From: Achromobacter denitrificans NBRC 15125
GTDB taxonomy: Bacteria; Pseudomonadota; Gammaproteobacteria; Burkholderiales; Burkholderiaceae_B
NCBI RefSeq assembly: GCF_001571365.1
Contig: NZ_BCTQ01000017.1
Location: 62,001 to 126,000 of the forward strand
Reading direction: 5' to 3'
Length of the DNA stretch: 64,000 nt
Shown here: positions 34,278 to 43,280 of the stretch, piece after piece
How positions within the stretch are numbered: the first letter of the stretch is position 1
Layout of the letters: every line of letters begins with the position of its first letter
Made by a program: the position numbers and the translations under genes
The notes under the pieces: generated by a model
Databases searched by the model: none
What the model was told of the DNA's origin: nothing
What the model saw: the letters and a program-made list of their open reading frames with translations, nothing else

Positions 34278-35831
34278 ATGAAGATGTCCGCAGTATTCGC
34301 AGCCACACGATCGTTCGGCGCCGGCGCGCGCTGGTGCCGCGGCGGCCTGCTCGCCGCCGCCCTGCTGGCCGGGGCCGGCGCCCACGCCGCGCCCGACGCG
34401 GAAGTCCGCATCGCGCTCAGCGGCGGCATCGACCTGCTCGATCCCAGCCGCACGGCCAACGGGCCGGACGTGGCGATCATGACCCAGATCTACGAAACCC
34501 TGCTGGTCCTGGACCGGCAGACCGGCCAGCTCAAGCCGCACCTGGCCAAGTCCTTCGAACTGAAGGAGCCCACGCTGTGGGAGTTCAAGCTGCGCGACGA
34601 CGTGAAGTTCCATGACGGAACGCCGCTGACGGCGCAGGACGTGAAGTACTCGCTGGACCGCCTGCTGACGCCCACGCTGAACTCGCCGCACTACTCCCAG
34701 ATCGCCTCGATCTCGGAGGTGAAGGTCGTGGACGAGCACACCGTGCAGATCCGCACCAAGACGCCCGACCCGCTGCTGGGCCGCCGCATGCAGCCCATCG
34801 GCGGCAGCGGCCGCGTCTTCATCGTGCCCAAGCATTACTTCGAGACGCACAGCAACCAGGAAGTCAACGACAAGCCCATCGGCACCGGCCCCTATAGGCT
34901 GGCCGAATGGCGCAAGGGCACTTCCCTCACGCTGGAGCGCAACCCGGACTACTGGGGCCCGGCGCCCGAGGTCGCCCGCGGCCGCTATACCTTCGTTCCC
35001 GAGAACTCGACGCGGGTCAATGCCCTGCTGCAAGGCGAGGTGGACATCATCCAGCGCGTGCCGATCGCCGACGTCGAGCGCATCGAGAAGGCCGAGAACG
35101 CCAAGATCGTGGCCAGCATGAACGGGCTGGTGCAGACCCTGCTGCTGGATTCGCGCAAGCCCCCGTTCAACGACATCCGCGTGCGCCAGGCCTTCGTCGC
35201 CTCGCTGGACATCAATAACGTCGTCACGCACCTGCTGGGCAAGTACGGCCGCGTGCTGGCCACGCCGCTCGCGCCGAACGTGGTGCAGGTCGACAAGAGC
35301 ATCCAGCCCTACCGCCCCGACCGCAAGCTGGCCAAGCAGCTGATGGACGGCAAGACCGTGGCGCTCAACACCTATACGTCCGACGGGCGCTACGTGGCCG
35401 ACCGGGACATCTACCAGGCCATCAATGCGCAGCTGGGCTCGACCGGCTTCAAGATCTCGCCGCAGGTCATGGAATGGGGCCGCCTGATCGGCATGATGCA
35501 AAGTCGCAGCGCCGGCCCGTTCTACATCATCGGCTGGGACTTCGGCGAAGGCGACGCCAGCAAGATGAACTCGTTCCTGAATTCCAACTCCGCGCTCAGC
35601 ATCACCGCCGATCCCGAGTACGACCGCCTGGCCGAGCAGGCCAGCGCCGAAATGGACGAAGCCAAGCGCACCGAACTCTGGAAGCAGGCCCAGAAGCTCG
35701 TGCACGACCGCTACTACATCGCCGCCGTGTGGCAGGCGGCATCCGTCTACGGTTTCTCGAAGCGGCTCCAGTGGGAAGCGCTGGACGGCGACAACTTCGA
35801 CCTGGCCACCGTGAAGGTGGTCCGGAAATGA
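34278..35831 (+). CDS. ABC transporter periplasmic binding protein (DppA/OppA family, SBP_bac_5)
   Basis: A 517-residue binding protein. The start at 34278 has AAGGGG and opens a long signal peptide (about 38 residues, ending AHAAP). Family segments: LLDPSRTANGPDVAIMTQIY, LRDDVKFHDGTPLTAQDVKY, and TGPYRLAEWRKGTSLTLERN. It delivers the solute to the DppBC-like permease. Placement after the permease genes rather than first in the array is unusual but seen. Confidence 0.93.
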   Translation: MKMSAVFAATRSFGAGARWCRGGLLAAALLAGAGAHAAPDAEVRIALSGGIDLLDPSRTANGPDVAIMTQIYETLLVLDRQTGQLKPHLAKSFELKEPTLWEFKLRDDVKFHDGTPLTAQDVKYSLDRLLTPTLNSPHYSQIASISEVKVVDEHTVQIRTKTPDPLLGRRMQPIGGSGRVFIVPKHYFETHSNQEVNDKPIGTGPYRLAEWRKGTSLTLERNPDYWGPAPEVARGRYTFVPENSTRVNALLQGEVDIIQRVPIADVERIEKAENAKIVASMNGLVQTLLLDSRKPPFNDIRVRQAFVASLDINNVVTHLLGKYGRVLATPLAPNVVQVDKSIQPYRPDRKLAKQLMDGKTVALNTYTSDGRYVADRDIYQAINAQLGSTGFKISPQVMEWGRLIGMMQSRSAGPFYIIGWDFGEGDASKMNSFLNSNSALSITADPEYDRLAEQASAEMDEAKRTELWKQAQKLVHDRYYIAAVWQAASVYGFSKRLQWEALDGDNFDLATVKVVRK

Positions 35832-36844
35832 ACGGCGCGATCCTGCCGTCCGGCCCCGCGGCGCCGATCCTGTCGGTGTCGGCGCTGAACGTGGCCTTCC
35901 GCGGCGCGGCGGGCGACGTCCAGGTGGTCCGGGACATCGCCTTCCAGGTGCGGCGCGGCGAGATCTACGCCGTCATCGGCGAGTCCGGCTCGGGGAAGTC
36001 CACCCTGGTCCAGGCGGTGATGGGCCTGCTCCAGTCGCAGGCCCGCACGACCGGCCGCATCGAACTGGACGGGCAGGACGTCCAGGCCCTGCCCGCCCGC
36101 GCCCGGCGCCGCCTCTGCGGCGAGCGCATGGCGCTGATCAGCCAGGACGCGCTGGCCGCGCTGAACCCCTGCACCACCGTGGGCTACCAGATCGCGGAAA
36201 CGTTGATGGTCCACCGGGGCACGCCCAAGCGCGACGCCTGGGCGCGCGCGGTGGAACTGCTGGGCCTGACCGGCATCCCCTCTCCGGCCGAGCGGGCGGG
36301 GCAGTATCCGCACCAGTTCTCCGGCGGCATGCGCCAGCGCGCCCTGATCGCCATGGCGCTGGCGCTGGAGCCCGACCTGCTGATCGCCGACGAGCCCACC
36401 ACCGCGCTGGACGCCACCATCAAGGCGCAGATCCTGCAACTGCTGCTGCGCCTGCGCGACCAGCTCGGCATGGCCATCCTCATCGTGACCCACGATATGG
36501 GGGTGGTGGCCAAGATGGCGGACCGGATGCTGGTGATGTACGCCGGCCGCGCCGTCGAGATGGGGCCGGTCATGGAGGTCTTCGACGCTCCCTCGCATCC
36601 CTACACCCGCGCGCTGCTCAACGCCATGCCGCGCCTGGACCACACCGGAGAGCCGTTGCAGGCCATCGTGGGCGCGCCGCCCTCGCCGCAGCGGCTGCCG
36701 CCGGCCTGCGCCTTCCACCCGCGCTGCCCGCTCGCCGTGGCGCGCTGCGCCCAGGTGTCGCCGCCCGCGATCCGCTTCGGCGACGGGCGCGAATCGCTCT
36801 GTCATTTCACGCCCGAGGAGGTTGCCCATGCCCAGCCCGCTTGA
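35828..36844 (+). CDS. ABC transporter ATPase (DppD-like)
   Basis: A 338-residue ATPase. Walker [10 protein letters not shown], signature [16 protein letters not shown], Walker [13 protein letters not shown], switch His in VTHDMGVV, and the oligopeptide-type C-terminal extension with [14 protein letters not shown] (Cys cluster). The ATG overlaps the binding-protein stop (ATGA). With the 36828 ATPase it forms the heteromeric motor. Confidence 0.93.
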   Translation: MNGAILPSGPAAPILSVSALNVAFRGAAGDVQVVRDIAFQVRRGEIYAVIGESGSGKSTLVQAVMGLLQSQARTTGRIELDGQDVQALPARARRRLCGERMALISQDALAALNPCTTVGYQIAETLMVHRGTPKRDAWARAVELLGLTGIPSPAERAGQYPHQFSGGMRQRALIAMALALEPDLLIADEPTTALDATIKAQILQLLLRLRDQLGMAILIVTHDMGVVAKMADRMLVMYAGRAVEMGPVMEVFDAPSHPYTRALLNAMPRLDHTGEPLQAIVGAPPSPQRLPPACAFHPRCPLAVARCAQVSPPAIRFGDGRESLCHFTPEEVAHAQPA

Positions 36845-37838
36845 ACCGGCAGCGACCGGCCCGGCGGCCGTTCCGGTCCTGCAGGCGCAGGACCTGGGAC
36901 GGACCTACCGCATCCCGCGCCCCTGGCCGTCCGCCCCCCTGCTGCTGGACGCGGTGAACCACGTCAGCCTGACCCTCGCCCGCGGCGCCACCCTGGGCAT
37001 CGTCGGCGAATCCGGCTGCGGCAAGTCCACCCTGTCGCGCATGCTGGTGGGACTGCTGCCGCCCACCAGCGGCCAGCTGCGCATCGACGGCCAGGACATC
37101 TCGCGCCTCAAGGGCCCGCGCTGGCGGGAAGTAATGCGCGAGGTGCAGATGGTGTTCCAGTCTCCGTACACGGCGCTGAACCCGCGCCTGACGATAGGCG
37201 AGATCGTGCGCGAACCGCTGGACATCCACGACGCCGCGCTACCGCGCGCCGAACGCCAGGACCGCGCCATGGCCATCCTGGAGAAGGTCGGGCTCAACGC
37301 CGACCATGCCCGGCGCTATCCGCACGCCCTGTCCGGCGGGCAGCAGCAGCGCGTGGGCATCGCCCGCGCCCTGGTCCGCCCCACCAAGGTCGTGATCTGC
37401 GACGAACCCGTCTCCGCGCTGGACGTCTCGGTGCAGGCGCAGGTCATCAATCTGCTGCGCGACCTGCAGGCCGAGCTGGGGGTGTCCTACGTATTCGTGT
37501 CGCACGACCTCAGCGTGGTGGCCAACATCGCGCGGGACATCGCCGTGATGTACATGGGGCGCGTGGTGGAACTGGGCGCCGCCCGGGACGTGCTGGGCGC
37601 GCCGCGGCACCCCTACACCCAGGCCCTGGTGGACAGCGCCAACACCCCCGATCCGCGGCGCGAGCGCGAGCGCAGCCCGCGGGTCCTGACCGGCGAACTG
37701 CCCAATCCGATCAACCCGCCCAGCGGCTGCCGCTTCCGCACGCGCTGCTGGATGGCGCGCGAGGCCTGCGCGCAATCGGCGCCCGAACTGGTGGCCCGCT
37801 CGGGCTCGCCGCAGCGCGTCGCCTGCCATTTCGCCTGA
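36828..37838 (+). CDS. ABC transporter ATPase (DppF-like)
   Basis: A 336-residue ATPase. Walker A GESGCGKST, signature [15 protein letters not shown], Walker B VVICDEPVSALD, His in VSHDLSVV, and C-terminal CRFRTRCWMAREAC. The ATG at 36828 is chosen from AGGAGG (36816-36821); it overlaps the previous gene by 17 bp. Last of the five transporter genes. Confidence 0.93.
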   Translation: MPSPLEPAATGPAAVPVLQAQDLGRTYRIPRPWPSAPLLLDAVNHVSLTLARGATLGIVGESGCGKSTLSRMLVGLLPPTSGQLRIDGQDISRLKGPRWREVMREVQMVFQSPYTALNPRLTIGEIVREPLDIHDAALPRAERQDRAMAILEKVGLNADHARRYPHALSGGQQQRVGIARALVRPTKVVICDEPVSALDVSVQAQVINLLRDLQAELGVSYVFVSHDLSVVANIARDIAVMYMGRVVELGAARDVLGAPRHPYTQALVDSANTPDPRRERERSPRVLTGELPNPINPPSGCRFRTRCWMAREACAQSAPELVARSGSPQRVACHFA

Positions 37839-37858
37839 GCCCAGGCAAGGAGACTTTC

Positions 37859-39007
37859 ATGAGCGCACAGCCCGCAAGCTCCCTGAACGTGGCCGTGGTC
37901 GGCGCCGGCGTGATGGGCGCCATGGCCGCGTGGCGGCTGGCGCGGCGCGGCGTGCCCGTCACCCTGTTCGAGCGCCACGCCCCCGCGCACGACCGAGGCG
38001 CGGCCGGCGGCGACACCCGCATTTTCCGCGTGGCGTGCAAGGAAGGCGCGGCGCACGTGCCCCTGATCCGCGCCGGCCTGCCGTTATGGGCCGAGCTGGA
38101 AGCCGCGTCCAACCGCAAGCTGCTGACCCGCACGGGCGTGGCCTCCATCGGCCTGCCGGGGCACGACAGCATGCGCGCCACGCTGGCCACCGCCCGCGAA
38201 CTCGGCCTGCCGCTGGAAGTCCTGGACGGCGCGACCGCCGCCGCGCGCTATCCCCAGTTCTGCGTCGCATCCGACGAATGCCTGTACCTGGATCCCGACG
38301 GCGGCGTGATCCGCGCCGACCACACGGTGCTGGCGGCCGTGGCGCAGGCGGAATCGCTGGGTGCCCGGCTGCGCGCCGGCACGGCGGTCCGGGCCCTGGA
38401 GCCCGATGCCGGCGGCGTCACGCTGCGCACCGACCACGGCCCGGAGCGATACACCCACGTCGTCGCCGCGCCCGGCGGCTGGGGCCACCGCCTGGCGGCG
38501 CTGTCCGCGCTGCCGCTGACCCCGCGCCGCATCGCGCTGTCGTGGTTCGCCGCCCCCGACATGACGCCGTTCGCCGGGGACCGCGCCCTGGTCATGATGC
38601 GGGTGTTCCCGGACGGTTACTTCAATTGCTTTCCCAGCGCCGACGGCGCCACCCTAAAGGGCAGCTGCAACGCCGGCGGATGGCCGGCGGTGGACGATCC
38701 CGACGCCCTGCCCCGCGACCTGCCCGAGGCCGAGCTGGCCCGGCTGCGCGCCGCCGCCGCGCAAAGCCTGCGCGGCATCTACCTCGACCCGGTTCGCGTC
38801 GGCATCTACATGGACGCCTTCACGCCGGACGGCGAAGGCCTGCTCGGCCCGCTGGACCCCGCCGGCAGGCTGATCGTCGCCTGCGGCTTCTCGGGCCACG
38901 GATTCAAGTTCGCGCCGGCCATCGGCGAAGCCGCGGCCCGGCTGGTGCTGGACGGCCGCGCCGGCCTGCCCGTCGCCCATCTCGATCCCACCCGCTATCT
39001 GCATTGA
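37859..39007 (+). CDS. FAD-dependent amine oxidase (SolA / monomeric sarcosine oxidase-like)
   Basis: A 382-residue DAO-superfamily flavoprotein. VAVVGAGVMGAMAAWRLARRG binds FAD (read in parts), GGDTRIFRVACKEG follows, and FSGHGFKFAPAIGE is typical of monomeric sarcosine and N-methyltryptophan oxidases. At the position of the covalent-flavin Cys (family CxYT before TPD) it reads VGIYMDAFTPDG, so FAD is probably non-covalent. It should oxidise a secondary or primary amine to an imine, then an aldehyde for the following dehydrogenase. Confidence 0.9.
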   Translation: MSAQPASSLNVAVVGAGVMGAMAAWRLARRGVPVTLFERHAPAHDRGAAGGDTRIFRVACKEGAAHVPLIRAGLPLWAELEAASNRKLLTRTGVASIGLPGHDSMRATLATARELGLPLEVLDGATAAARYPQFCVASDECLYLDPDGGVIRADHTVLAAVAQAESLGARLRAGTAVRALEPDAGGVTLRTDHGPERYTHVVAAPGGWGHRLAALSALPLTPRRIALSWFAAPDMTPFAGDRALVMMRVFPDGYFNCFPSADGATLKGSCNAGGWPAVDDPDALPRDLPEAELARLRAAAAQSLRGIYLDPVRVGIYMDAFTPDGEGLLGPLDPAGRLIVACGFSGHGFKFAPAIGEAAARLVLDGRAGLPVAHLDPTRYLH

Positions 39008-39017
39008 GGAATCCCGC

Positions 39018-40469
39018 ATGGAATACACCCAGATCTACATAGACGGCCGCTGGCAGGCCGCCACCGGAACCGCGACGACCGAAGTGGTCGACAGCTACGC
39101 CGAAACGCCTTTCGCCACGCTGCGCGCGAGTTCCGCGGCGGACGTCGATCGCGCGGTCGACGCCGCCCGCCGCGCCTGGCCCGGCTGGTCCGCCCTGCCC
39201 GCCGCACAGCGCGCCGAGCGGCTGCGCGCCGTGGCGGATGCGCTGGAAGCGCGGACCGACGCGCTGGCCGACGCCATCATGCGCGAGGTCGGCATGCCGG
39301 CCAAGCTGGTCAAGCGCATCCAGGTGGCCGCGCCGATCGCGGCCTGGCGCCGCTACGCGGCGCTGTGCGAAGACGCCGAGCGCGTTTCCCGCCTGGGCCA
39401 CTCGCTGGTCCGCCGCGTGCCGGCCGGCGTGGTCGCCTGCATCACGCCCTGGAACTATCCGCTGCACCAGATCACCGCCAAGGCGGCCGCCGCGCTGGCT
39501 GCCGGCTGCAGCGTGGTGCTCAAGCCCTCCGAAATCGCGCCGCTCAGCGCCTTCCTGCTGGCCGAGGCGATCGCCGAAGCCCGGCTGCCGGACGGCGTCT
39601 TCAACCTGGTCCACGGCGCCGGCCCGGACGTGGGCCAGGCGCTGGCCGGGCATCCCGGCATCGACATGGTGTCCTTCACCGGGTCCACCCGCGCCGGACG
39701 CGAAATCGGCGCGGCGGCCGGCGCCGGGTTGAAGCGGCTGAGCCTGGAGCTGGGCGGCAAGTCCGCCGCCATCGTGCTGCCGGGCGCCGACCTGGCAACG
39801 GCCGTCAAATCCACGCTGGCCAGCGGCTTCCTCAATTCGGGCCAGACCTGCTCGGCGTATACCCGCCTGCTGGTCCCCGCGGCCGACTATGCCCGGGCGT
39901 GCGACCTCGCCGGCCAGTACATCGGCGCCTACGCCATGGGGGATCCGGCGGACCCCGCCACCCGGTTGGGGCCGCTGGCCGGCGCCGCGCAGCGCCGGCG
40001 GGTCCAGGCCATGCTGGAGCAGGCGCTGGCCGGCGGCGCCCGGATCGTCGCCGGCGGCCCGCAAGCGTGCCCGCCGCCCGCGCGCGGCTATTTCGTGGCC
40101 CCGACGGTGCTGGGTTCGGTCGCGCCGGATGCCGCGATTGCGCAGGAGGAGGTCTTCGGCCCCGTGCTCGTGCTGCTGCCCTACGACACGCCCGCCCAGG
40201 CGATCGCCATCGCGAACGGCACGCCTTACGGGCTCGCCGCCTCGGTCTGGGGCGCAAGCGCGGAAGAGGCGTATCGCGCGGCCCTCGGCCTGCGGGCCGG
40301 CCAGGTGGAAATCAACGGCGCCCCCTTCAACCCCGACGCGCCCTTCGGCGGCTTCGGCCAGTCCGGCATGGGCCGCGAGAACGGGCCGCATGGGCTGGAG
40401 GAATTCACCGACACCATCTCCTGCCAGCTTCCACCCGATTATCCGGGCCTGCAACAGCCCCACGCCTGA
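39018..40469 (+). CDS. Aldehyde dehydrogenase family protein
   Basis: A 483-residue NAD(P)-dependent aldehyde dehydrogenase: ITPWNYPLHQITAKAAAAL, FTGSTRAGREIGAAAG, LELGGKSAAIVLPG with the general-base Glu, NSGQTCSAYTRLL with catalytic Cys278, and EEVFGPVLVLLPYD. It lies 10 bp after the amine oxidase and would oxidise the aldehyde it forms to an acid, which the NDP-forming synthetase could activate. That order is inferred from gene content. Confidence 0.93.
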   Translation: MEYTQIYIDGRWQAATGTATTEVVDSYAETPFATLRASSAADVDRAVDAARRAWPGWSALPAAQRAERLRAVADALEARTDALADAIMREVGMPAKLVKRIQVAAPIAAWRRYAALCEDAERVSRLGHSLVRRVPAGVVACITPWNYPLHQITAKAAAALAAGCSVVLKPSEIAPLSAFLLAEAIAEARLPDGVFNLVHGAGPDVGQALAGHPGIDMVSFTGSTRAGREIGAAAGAGLKRLSLELGGKSAAIVLPGADLATAVKSTLASGFLNSGQTCSAYTRLLVPAADYARACDLAGQYIGAYAMGDPADPATRLGPLAGAAQRRRVQAMLEQALAGGARIVAGGPQACPPPARGYFVAPTVLGSVAPDAAIAQEEVFGPVLVLLPYDTPAQAIAIANGTPYGLAASVWGASAEEAYRAALGLRAGQVEINGAPFNPDAPFGGFGQSGMGRENGPHGLEEFTDTISCQLPPDYPGLQQPHA

Positions 40470-40480
40470 AAGGACCCCGC

Positions 40481-41293
40481 ATGGACTACGCCGAACTCCA
40501 CTACCAGCGCGACGGCTGGACCGCGCTCATCACGCTGAACCGCCCGCAGCAGATGAACGCATTGACCCGCCGGCTCGAAGCCGAGCTGCGCCACGCCATC
40601 GAACGGGCCGGCGCCGACCCCGCCGTGCGCGCCGTCGTGCTGACCGGCGCGGGCCGGGCCTTCTGCGCCGGCATGGACATGGCCGAACTGGCGGAACTGC
40701 CCCCCGAGGACATCCGCGACCCGGCCCGGATGCGCCCCTTCGACATGAGCCGCCGCCCCGATTACCAGACGCGCTATTCGTACTTCCCCGCCTGCCCCAA
40801 GCCCGTCATCGCGGCGGTCAACGGCGCGGCCGCCGGACTGGGCCTGGTCATGGCGCTCTACAGCGATTTCCGCTACGCCAGCGCGCAGGCCGTCTTCACC
40901 ACCGCCTTCGCCCGGCGCGGGCTGGTCGCCGAGCACGGCATCGCCTGGATGCTTCCGCGCATCGTCGGCCATGCCTGCGCCACCGACATGCTGATGAGCT
41001 CGCGCCGCGTCGACGCGGCCGAGGCGCTGCGCATCGGGCTGGTGAACCGGGTCGTGGAGGCGGACGCCTTGCTGGAACAGGCCCTGGCGCTCGCCGCCAC
41101 CCTGGCCACGGAGGTTTCGCCCCGGTCGCTGCGGGTCATGAAGCGCCAGCTGTGGGAAGCGCCGTTCCAGGACCTCGCCGGCGCCGTGCGGCTGGCCAAC
41201 GACGAGATGGTCGACAGCCTGCGCAGCGCCGACTTCCAGGAAGGCGTCGCGCACTTCGTCGAAAAGCGGCAGGCCGCGTTTACGGGACAGTAA
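40481..41293 (+). CDS. Enoyl-CoA hydratase/isomerase family protein
   Basis: A 270-residue crotonase. LNRPQQMNALTRRLEAEL, RAFCAGMDMAELAEL and NGAAAGLGLVMALYSDFR form the active-site frame; ARRGLVAEHGIAWMLPR fits the later catalytic segment, with Gly-Leu-Val-Ala-Glu as in many hydratases of catabolic operons. It is 11 bp after the aldehyde dehydrogenase gene, and the third crotonase of this array. Confidence 0.9.
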   Translation: MDYAELHYQRDGWTALITLNRPQQMNALTRRLEAELRHAIERAGADPAVRAVVLTGAGRAFCAGMDMAELAELPPEDIRDPARMRPFDMSRRPDYQTRYSYFPACPKPVIAAVNGAAAGLGLVMALYSDFRYASAQAVFTTAFARRGLVAEHGIAWMLPRIVGHACATDMLMSSRRVDAAEALRIGLVNRVVEADALLEQALALAATLATEVSPRSLRVMKRQLWEAPFQDLAGAVRLANDEMVDSLRSADFQEGVAHFVEKRQAAFTGQ

Positions 41294-41365
41294 AATGCGG
41301 CAGCGTCGAGGCCGGCGGCAGCCACGGGGCGCCGGCAGCGCACGCGCCTCGTGAAAGGACATTGC

Positions 41366-42079
41366 GTGACACAGAACAAGACCATCGCCGCCCAGAAGGC
41401 GGAAATCGATCCGCAGGACGACATCCCCACGTCGCTGCGCTTCGAGGAAATGCTCGGCCACAAGAGCCTGGACCGCTCGCTGCCCAAGCGCGAGCGCACC
41501 CGTTACCTGTTCCTGACCATCACCGCCCGCTGCGTCCAGGAAGAACCCCAGCGCAATCCCACCGTGGAATTCGTGCTGGACCAGTCGGGCCTGTCGCGCG
41601 GCACCTTCTACAACCACTTCAAGGACGTGGACGACTGCATCTTCGAGATGCTCAGCCTGTTCCTGGAATACATCGAATCGGCCCGCGTCAGCAACTCGCG
41701 CAACCTGTCCACCTACGAGGCGATCCTCGAAGCGAACGACTGGTACTGCCGCGCCTACGAGGCCAACGCCAACCTGTACGCCGCGGTGCATCGCAACGCG
41801 GCGATCACCAAGCTGCGCGAAGACCGCAACGCCAACTGGACGATGAAAGTGCTGCACGTGTCCGAGCGGCGCCGCGGCCGCGCGTTCACGAAGCTGCAGC
41901 GCCGGGAATACGCGGGCATGATCCGCATCCTGATCACCATGACCATCGATACGCTGCGCGAACGCTTCGTCAACCACGACATGCTGCTGACCGAAGCCTT
42001 CCCCACCGCCCGCAGCCTGGCCGCCAAGGTCAGCGACCTCTGGTACCGCACCATGGCGGAATACGAAGCGCTGGACTGA
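41366..42079 (+). CDS. TetR-family transcriptional regulator
   Basis: A 237-residue TetR-type repressor. The helix-turn-helix is at about residues 50-75 (VEFVLDQSGLSRGTFYNHFK), preceded by an unusually long N-terminal arm of about 30 residues, with a helical ligand domain after. GTG at 41366 is chosen with AAAGGA upstream; a GTG at 41351 is possible. It ends the 28648 array and is the likeliest local regulator of it. It converges on the IclR gene with an 18-bp gap. Confidence 0.88.
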   Translation: MTQNKTIAAQKAEIDPQDDIPTSLRFEEMLGHKSLDRSLPKRERTRYLFLTITARCVQEEPQRNPTVEFVLDQSGLSRGTFYNHFKDVDDCIFEMLSLFLEYIESARVSNSRNLSTYEAILEANDWYCRAYEANANLYAAVHRNAAITKLREDRNANWTMKVLHVSERRRGRAFTKLQRREYAGMIRILITMTIDTLRERFVNHDMLLTEAFPTARSLAAKVSDLWYRTMAEYEALD

Positions 42080-42097
42080 GCGCGGCGCCCGCCGCGA

Positions 42098-42955
42098 TCA
42101 GGGCTTGCGCCCGCCCGGACGCGCCGGCGGCTGGGCATGCAGGTCGCGCGCCGCGCCGCCGCCGAAAGGCGCCAACGCGCGCGGCGTGGGCGGCGAGGTG
42201 GAGATCTGCCGGGCCGTTTCCAGCATCATGGGGATGAAGCGCGAAAGCGCGCGCTTGACCGTCCACTTCGAGGCCGACACCGACAGCTGCAGGCCCGCCA
42301 CCACGCGCTGGTTCAGGTCGTAGACCGGCACCGCCAGCGCCAGGTCGCCCCGGTAGTACTCCTCCTTGCAGTAGGCGTAGCCCTGCTCGCGGGACTCGCG
42401 CACCTGCGCCATCAGTTCGTCCAGGTCGGTCAGGGTATTGGAGGTGTACTTCACGCGCTCGCAGGCCGCCAGCGCCGCGTAGGCTTCCTCGTCGCTCAGC
42501 CCCGCCAGGTACACGCGCCCGGTCGACGAACAGTACATCGGGATGCGGCGGCCCACCGGCATGTGCACCAGCAGGCGCAGGGGGCTGGGAAAGCGGCCGA
42601 TGTAGATCATGTCCTGCCCCGCGGGCTCGGCCAGGTTGACCGTTTCGCCGGCGTTGCGGTTGAGTTCGAGCAGGAACGGATTGGCCCGGTCCAGCAGCGG
42701 ATGGGATTCGAGATAGCGGCAGCCGCTGTCCAGCGTGCGCGAGGACAGCGAATAGCGCTTGGTGACCGGGTCTTTGTTGAGCAGGCCCAGCGCCTCCAGC
42801 GTGAAGGCGAAACGCTGCGCGGCGCTGCGAGTGATCCCGGCCGCCGCGGCGATTTCCGGCAGGCTCATGGAGGCGCGCTCGGCGGTGAACGCATCCAGCA
42901 CGGCGATGCCGGTGGCGAGCGATTGGACGTACAGCGTAGAGGATTCCGGGTTCAT
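42098..42955 (-). CDS. IclR-family transcriptional regulator
   Basis: A 285-residue IclR regulator. The winged helix is at about residues 10-70 (AVLDAFTAERASMSLPEIAA, GITRSAAQRFAFTLEALGLL), followed by the effector domain with PVGRRIPMYCSSTGRVYLAG and GLQLSVSAS. The C-terminal 30 residues are Pro/Ala/Gly-rich and look disordered. It is divergent from the amino-acid transporter operon at 43281. Repeats in the 325-bp gap between them are the probable operators. Confidence 0.92.
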   Translation of the reverse strand: MNPESSTLYVQSLATGIAVLDAFTAERASMSLPEIAAAAGITRSAAQRFAFTLEALGLLNKDPVTKRYSLSSRTLDSGCRYLESHPLLDRANPFLLELNRNAGETVNLAEPAGQDMIYIGRFPSPLRLLVHMPVGRRIPMYCSSTGRVYLAGLSDEEAYAALAACERVKYTSNTLTDLDELMAQVRESREQGYAYCKEEYYRGDLALAVPVYDLNQRVVAGLQLSVSASKWTVKRALSRFIPMMLETARQISTSPPTPRALAPFGGGAARDLHAQPPARPGGRKP

Positions 42956-43007
42956 GGATCGGGGATGGCGGCAGCGGCCGCGGTCACAATTATTCGATAC
43001 GCACAGA

Positions 43008-43033
43008 TTGCATTCCAATTCAAATGAATGCAA
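43008..43033. promoter_or_regulatory. Inverted repeat TTGCATTC-N10-GAATGCAA
   Basis: Perfect 8-bp arms (43008-43015, 43026-43033), 53 bp upstream of the IclR start codon and about 100 bp upstream of the transporter promoter. It is a likely operator for the IclR protein or another regulator. Confidence 0.55.
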
Positions 43034-43132
43034 GAAAAAGCACGCGTTTCTTCTGGGAATTCTTGCTGAATCGCAAAAATAAATCTCGGGAAAACCCTTA
43101 ATTAAAAAGCGCTTAGCAACGAATCCTGTGTG

Positions 43133-43162
43133 TTGACAGGTTTTCCTCGGCCAGATTATAAA
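43133..43162 (+). promoter_or_regulatory. Strong sigma-70 promoter of the amino-acid transporter operon
   Basis: Consensus -35 TTGACA (43133-43138), 18-bp spacer, TATAAA (43157-43162). It is the best promoter match in the window. The start point would fall at or next to the dyad at 43171-43188, so bound regulator could block it. Confidence 0.75.
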
Positions 43163-43170
43163 ATCTACCT

Positions 43171-43199
43171 GCGATATATGCATATCGCTATTCGATACG
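43171..43199. promoter_or_regulatory. Operator candidate downstream of the 43133 promoter
   Basis: GCGATAT (43171-43177), ATGC, ATATCGC (43182-43188) form a 7-bp-arm dyad, followed at once by TATTCGATACG (43189-43199). That element also occurs at 42991-43001 near the IclR start. It overlaps the predicted transcription start. Confidence 0.55.
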
Positions 43200-43280
43200 A
43201 TAATGCGCACCAAAGCGGGACGATTTCGAACGTCCGATACACCGTCAGGGCGCGAGATTCTGGCCTCCCAGGGGATTCCG

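Larger units (their letters stand above)
42956..43280. other. 325-bp regulatory region between IclR gene and transporter operon
   Basis: Strikingly AT-rich for this genome. It contains an 11-bp direct repeat TATTCGATACG (42991-43001 and 43189-43199), the dyad TTGCATTC-N10-GAATGCAA (43008-43033), a strong promoter (43133-43162), and the dyad GCGATAT-ATGC-ATATCGC (43171-43188). No gene is seen. AGGGGA at 43270-43275 is the ribosome site of the binding-protein gene. Confidence 0.8.
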
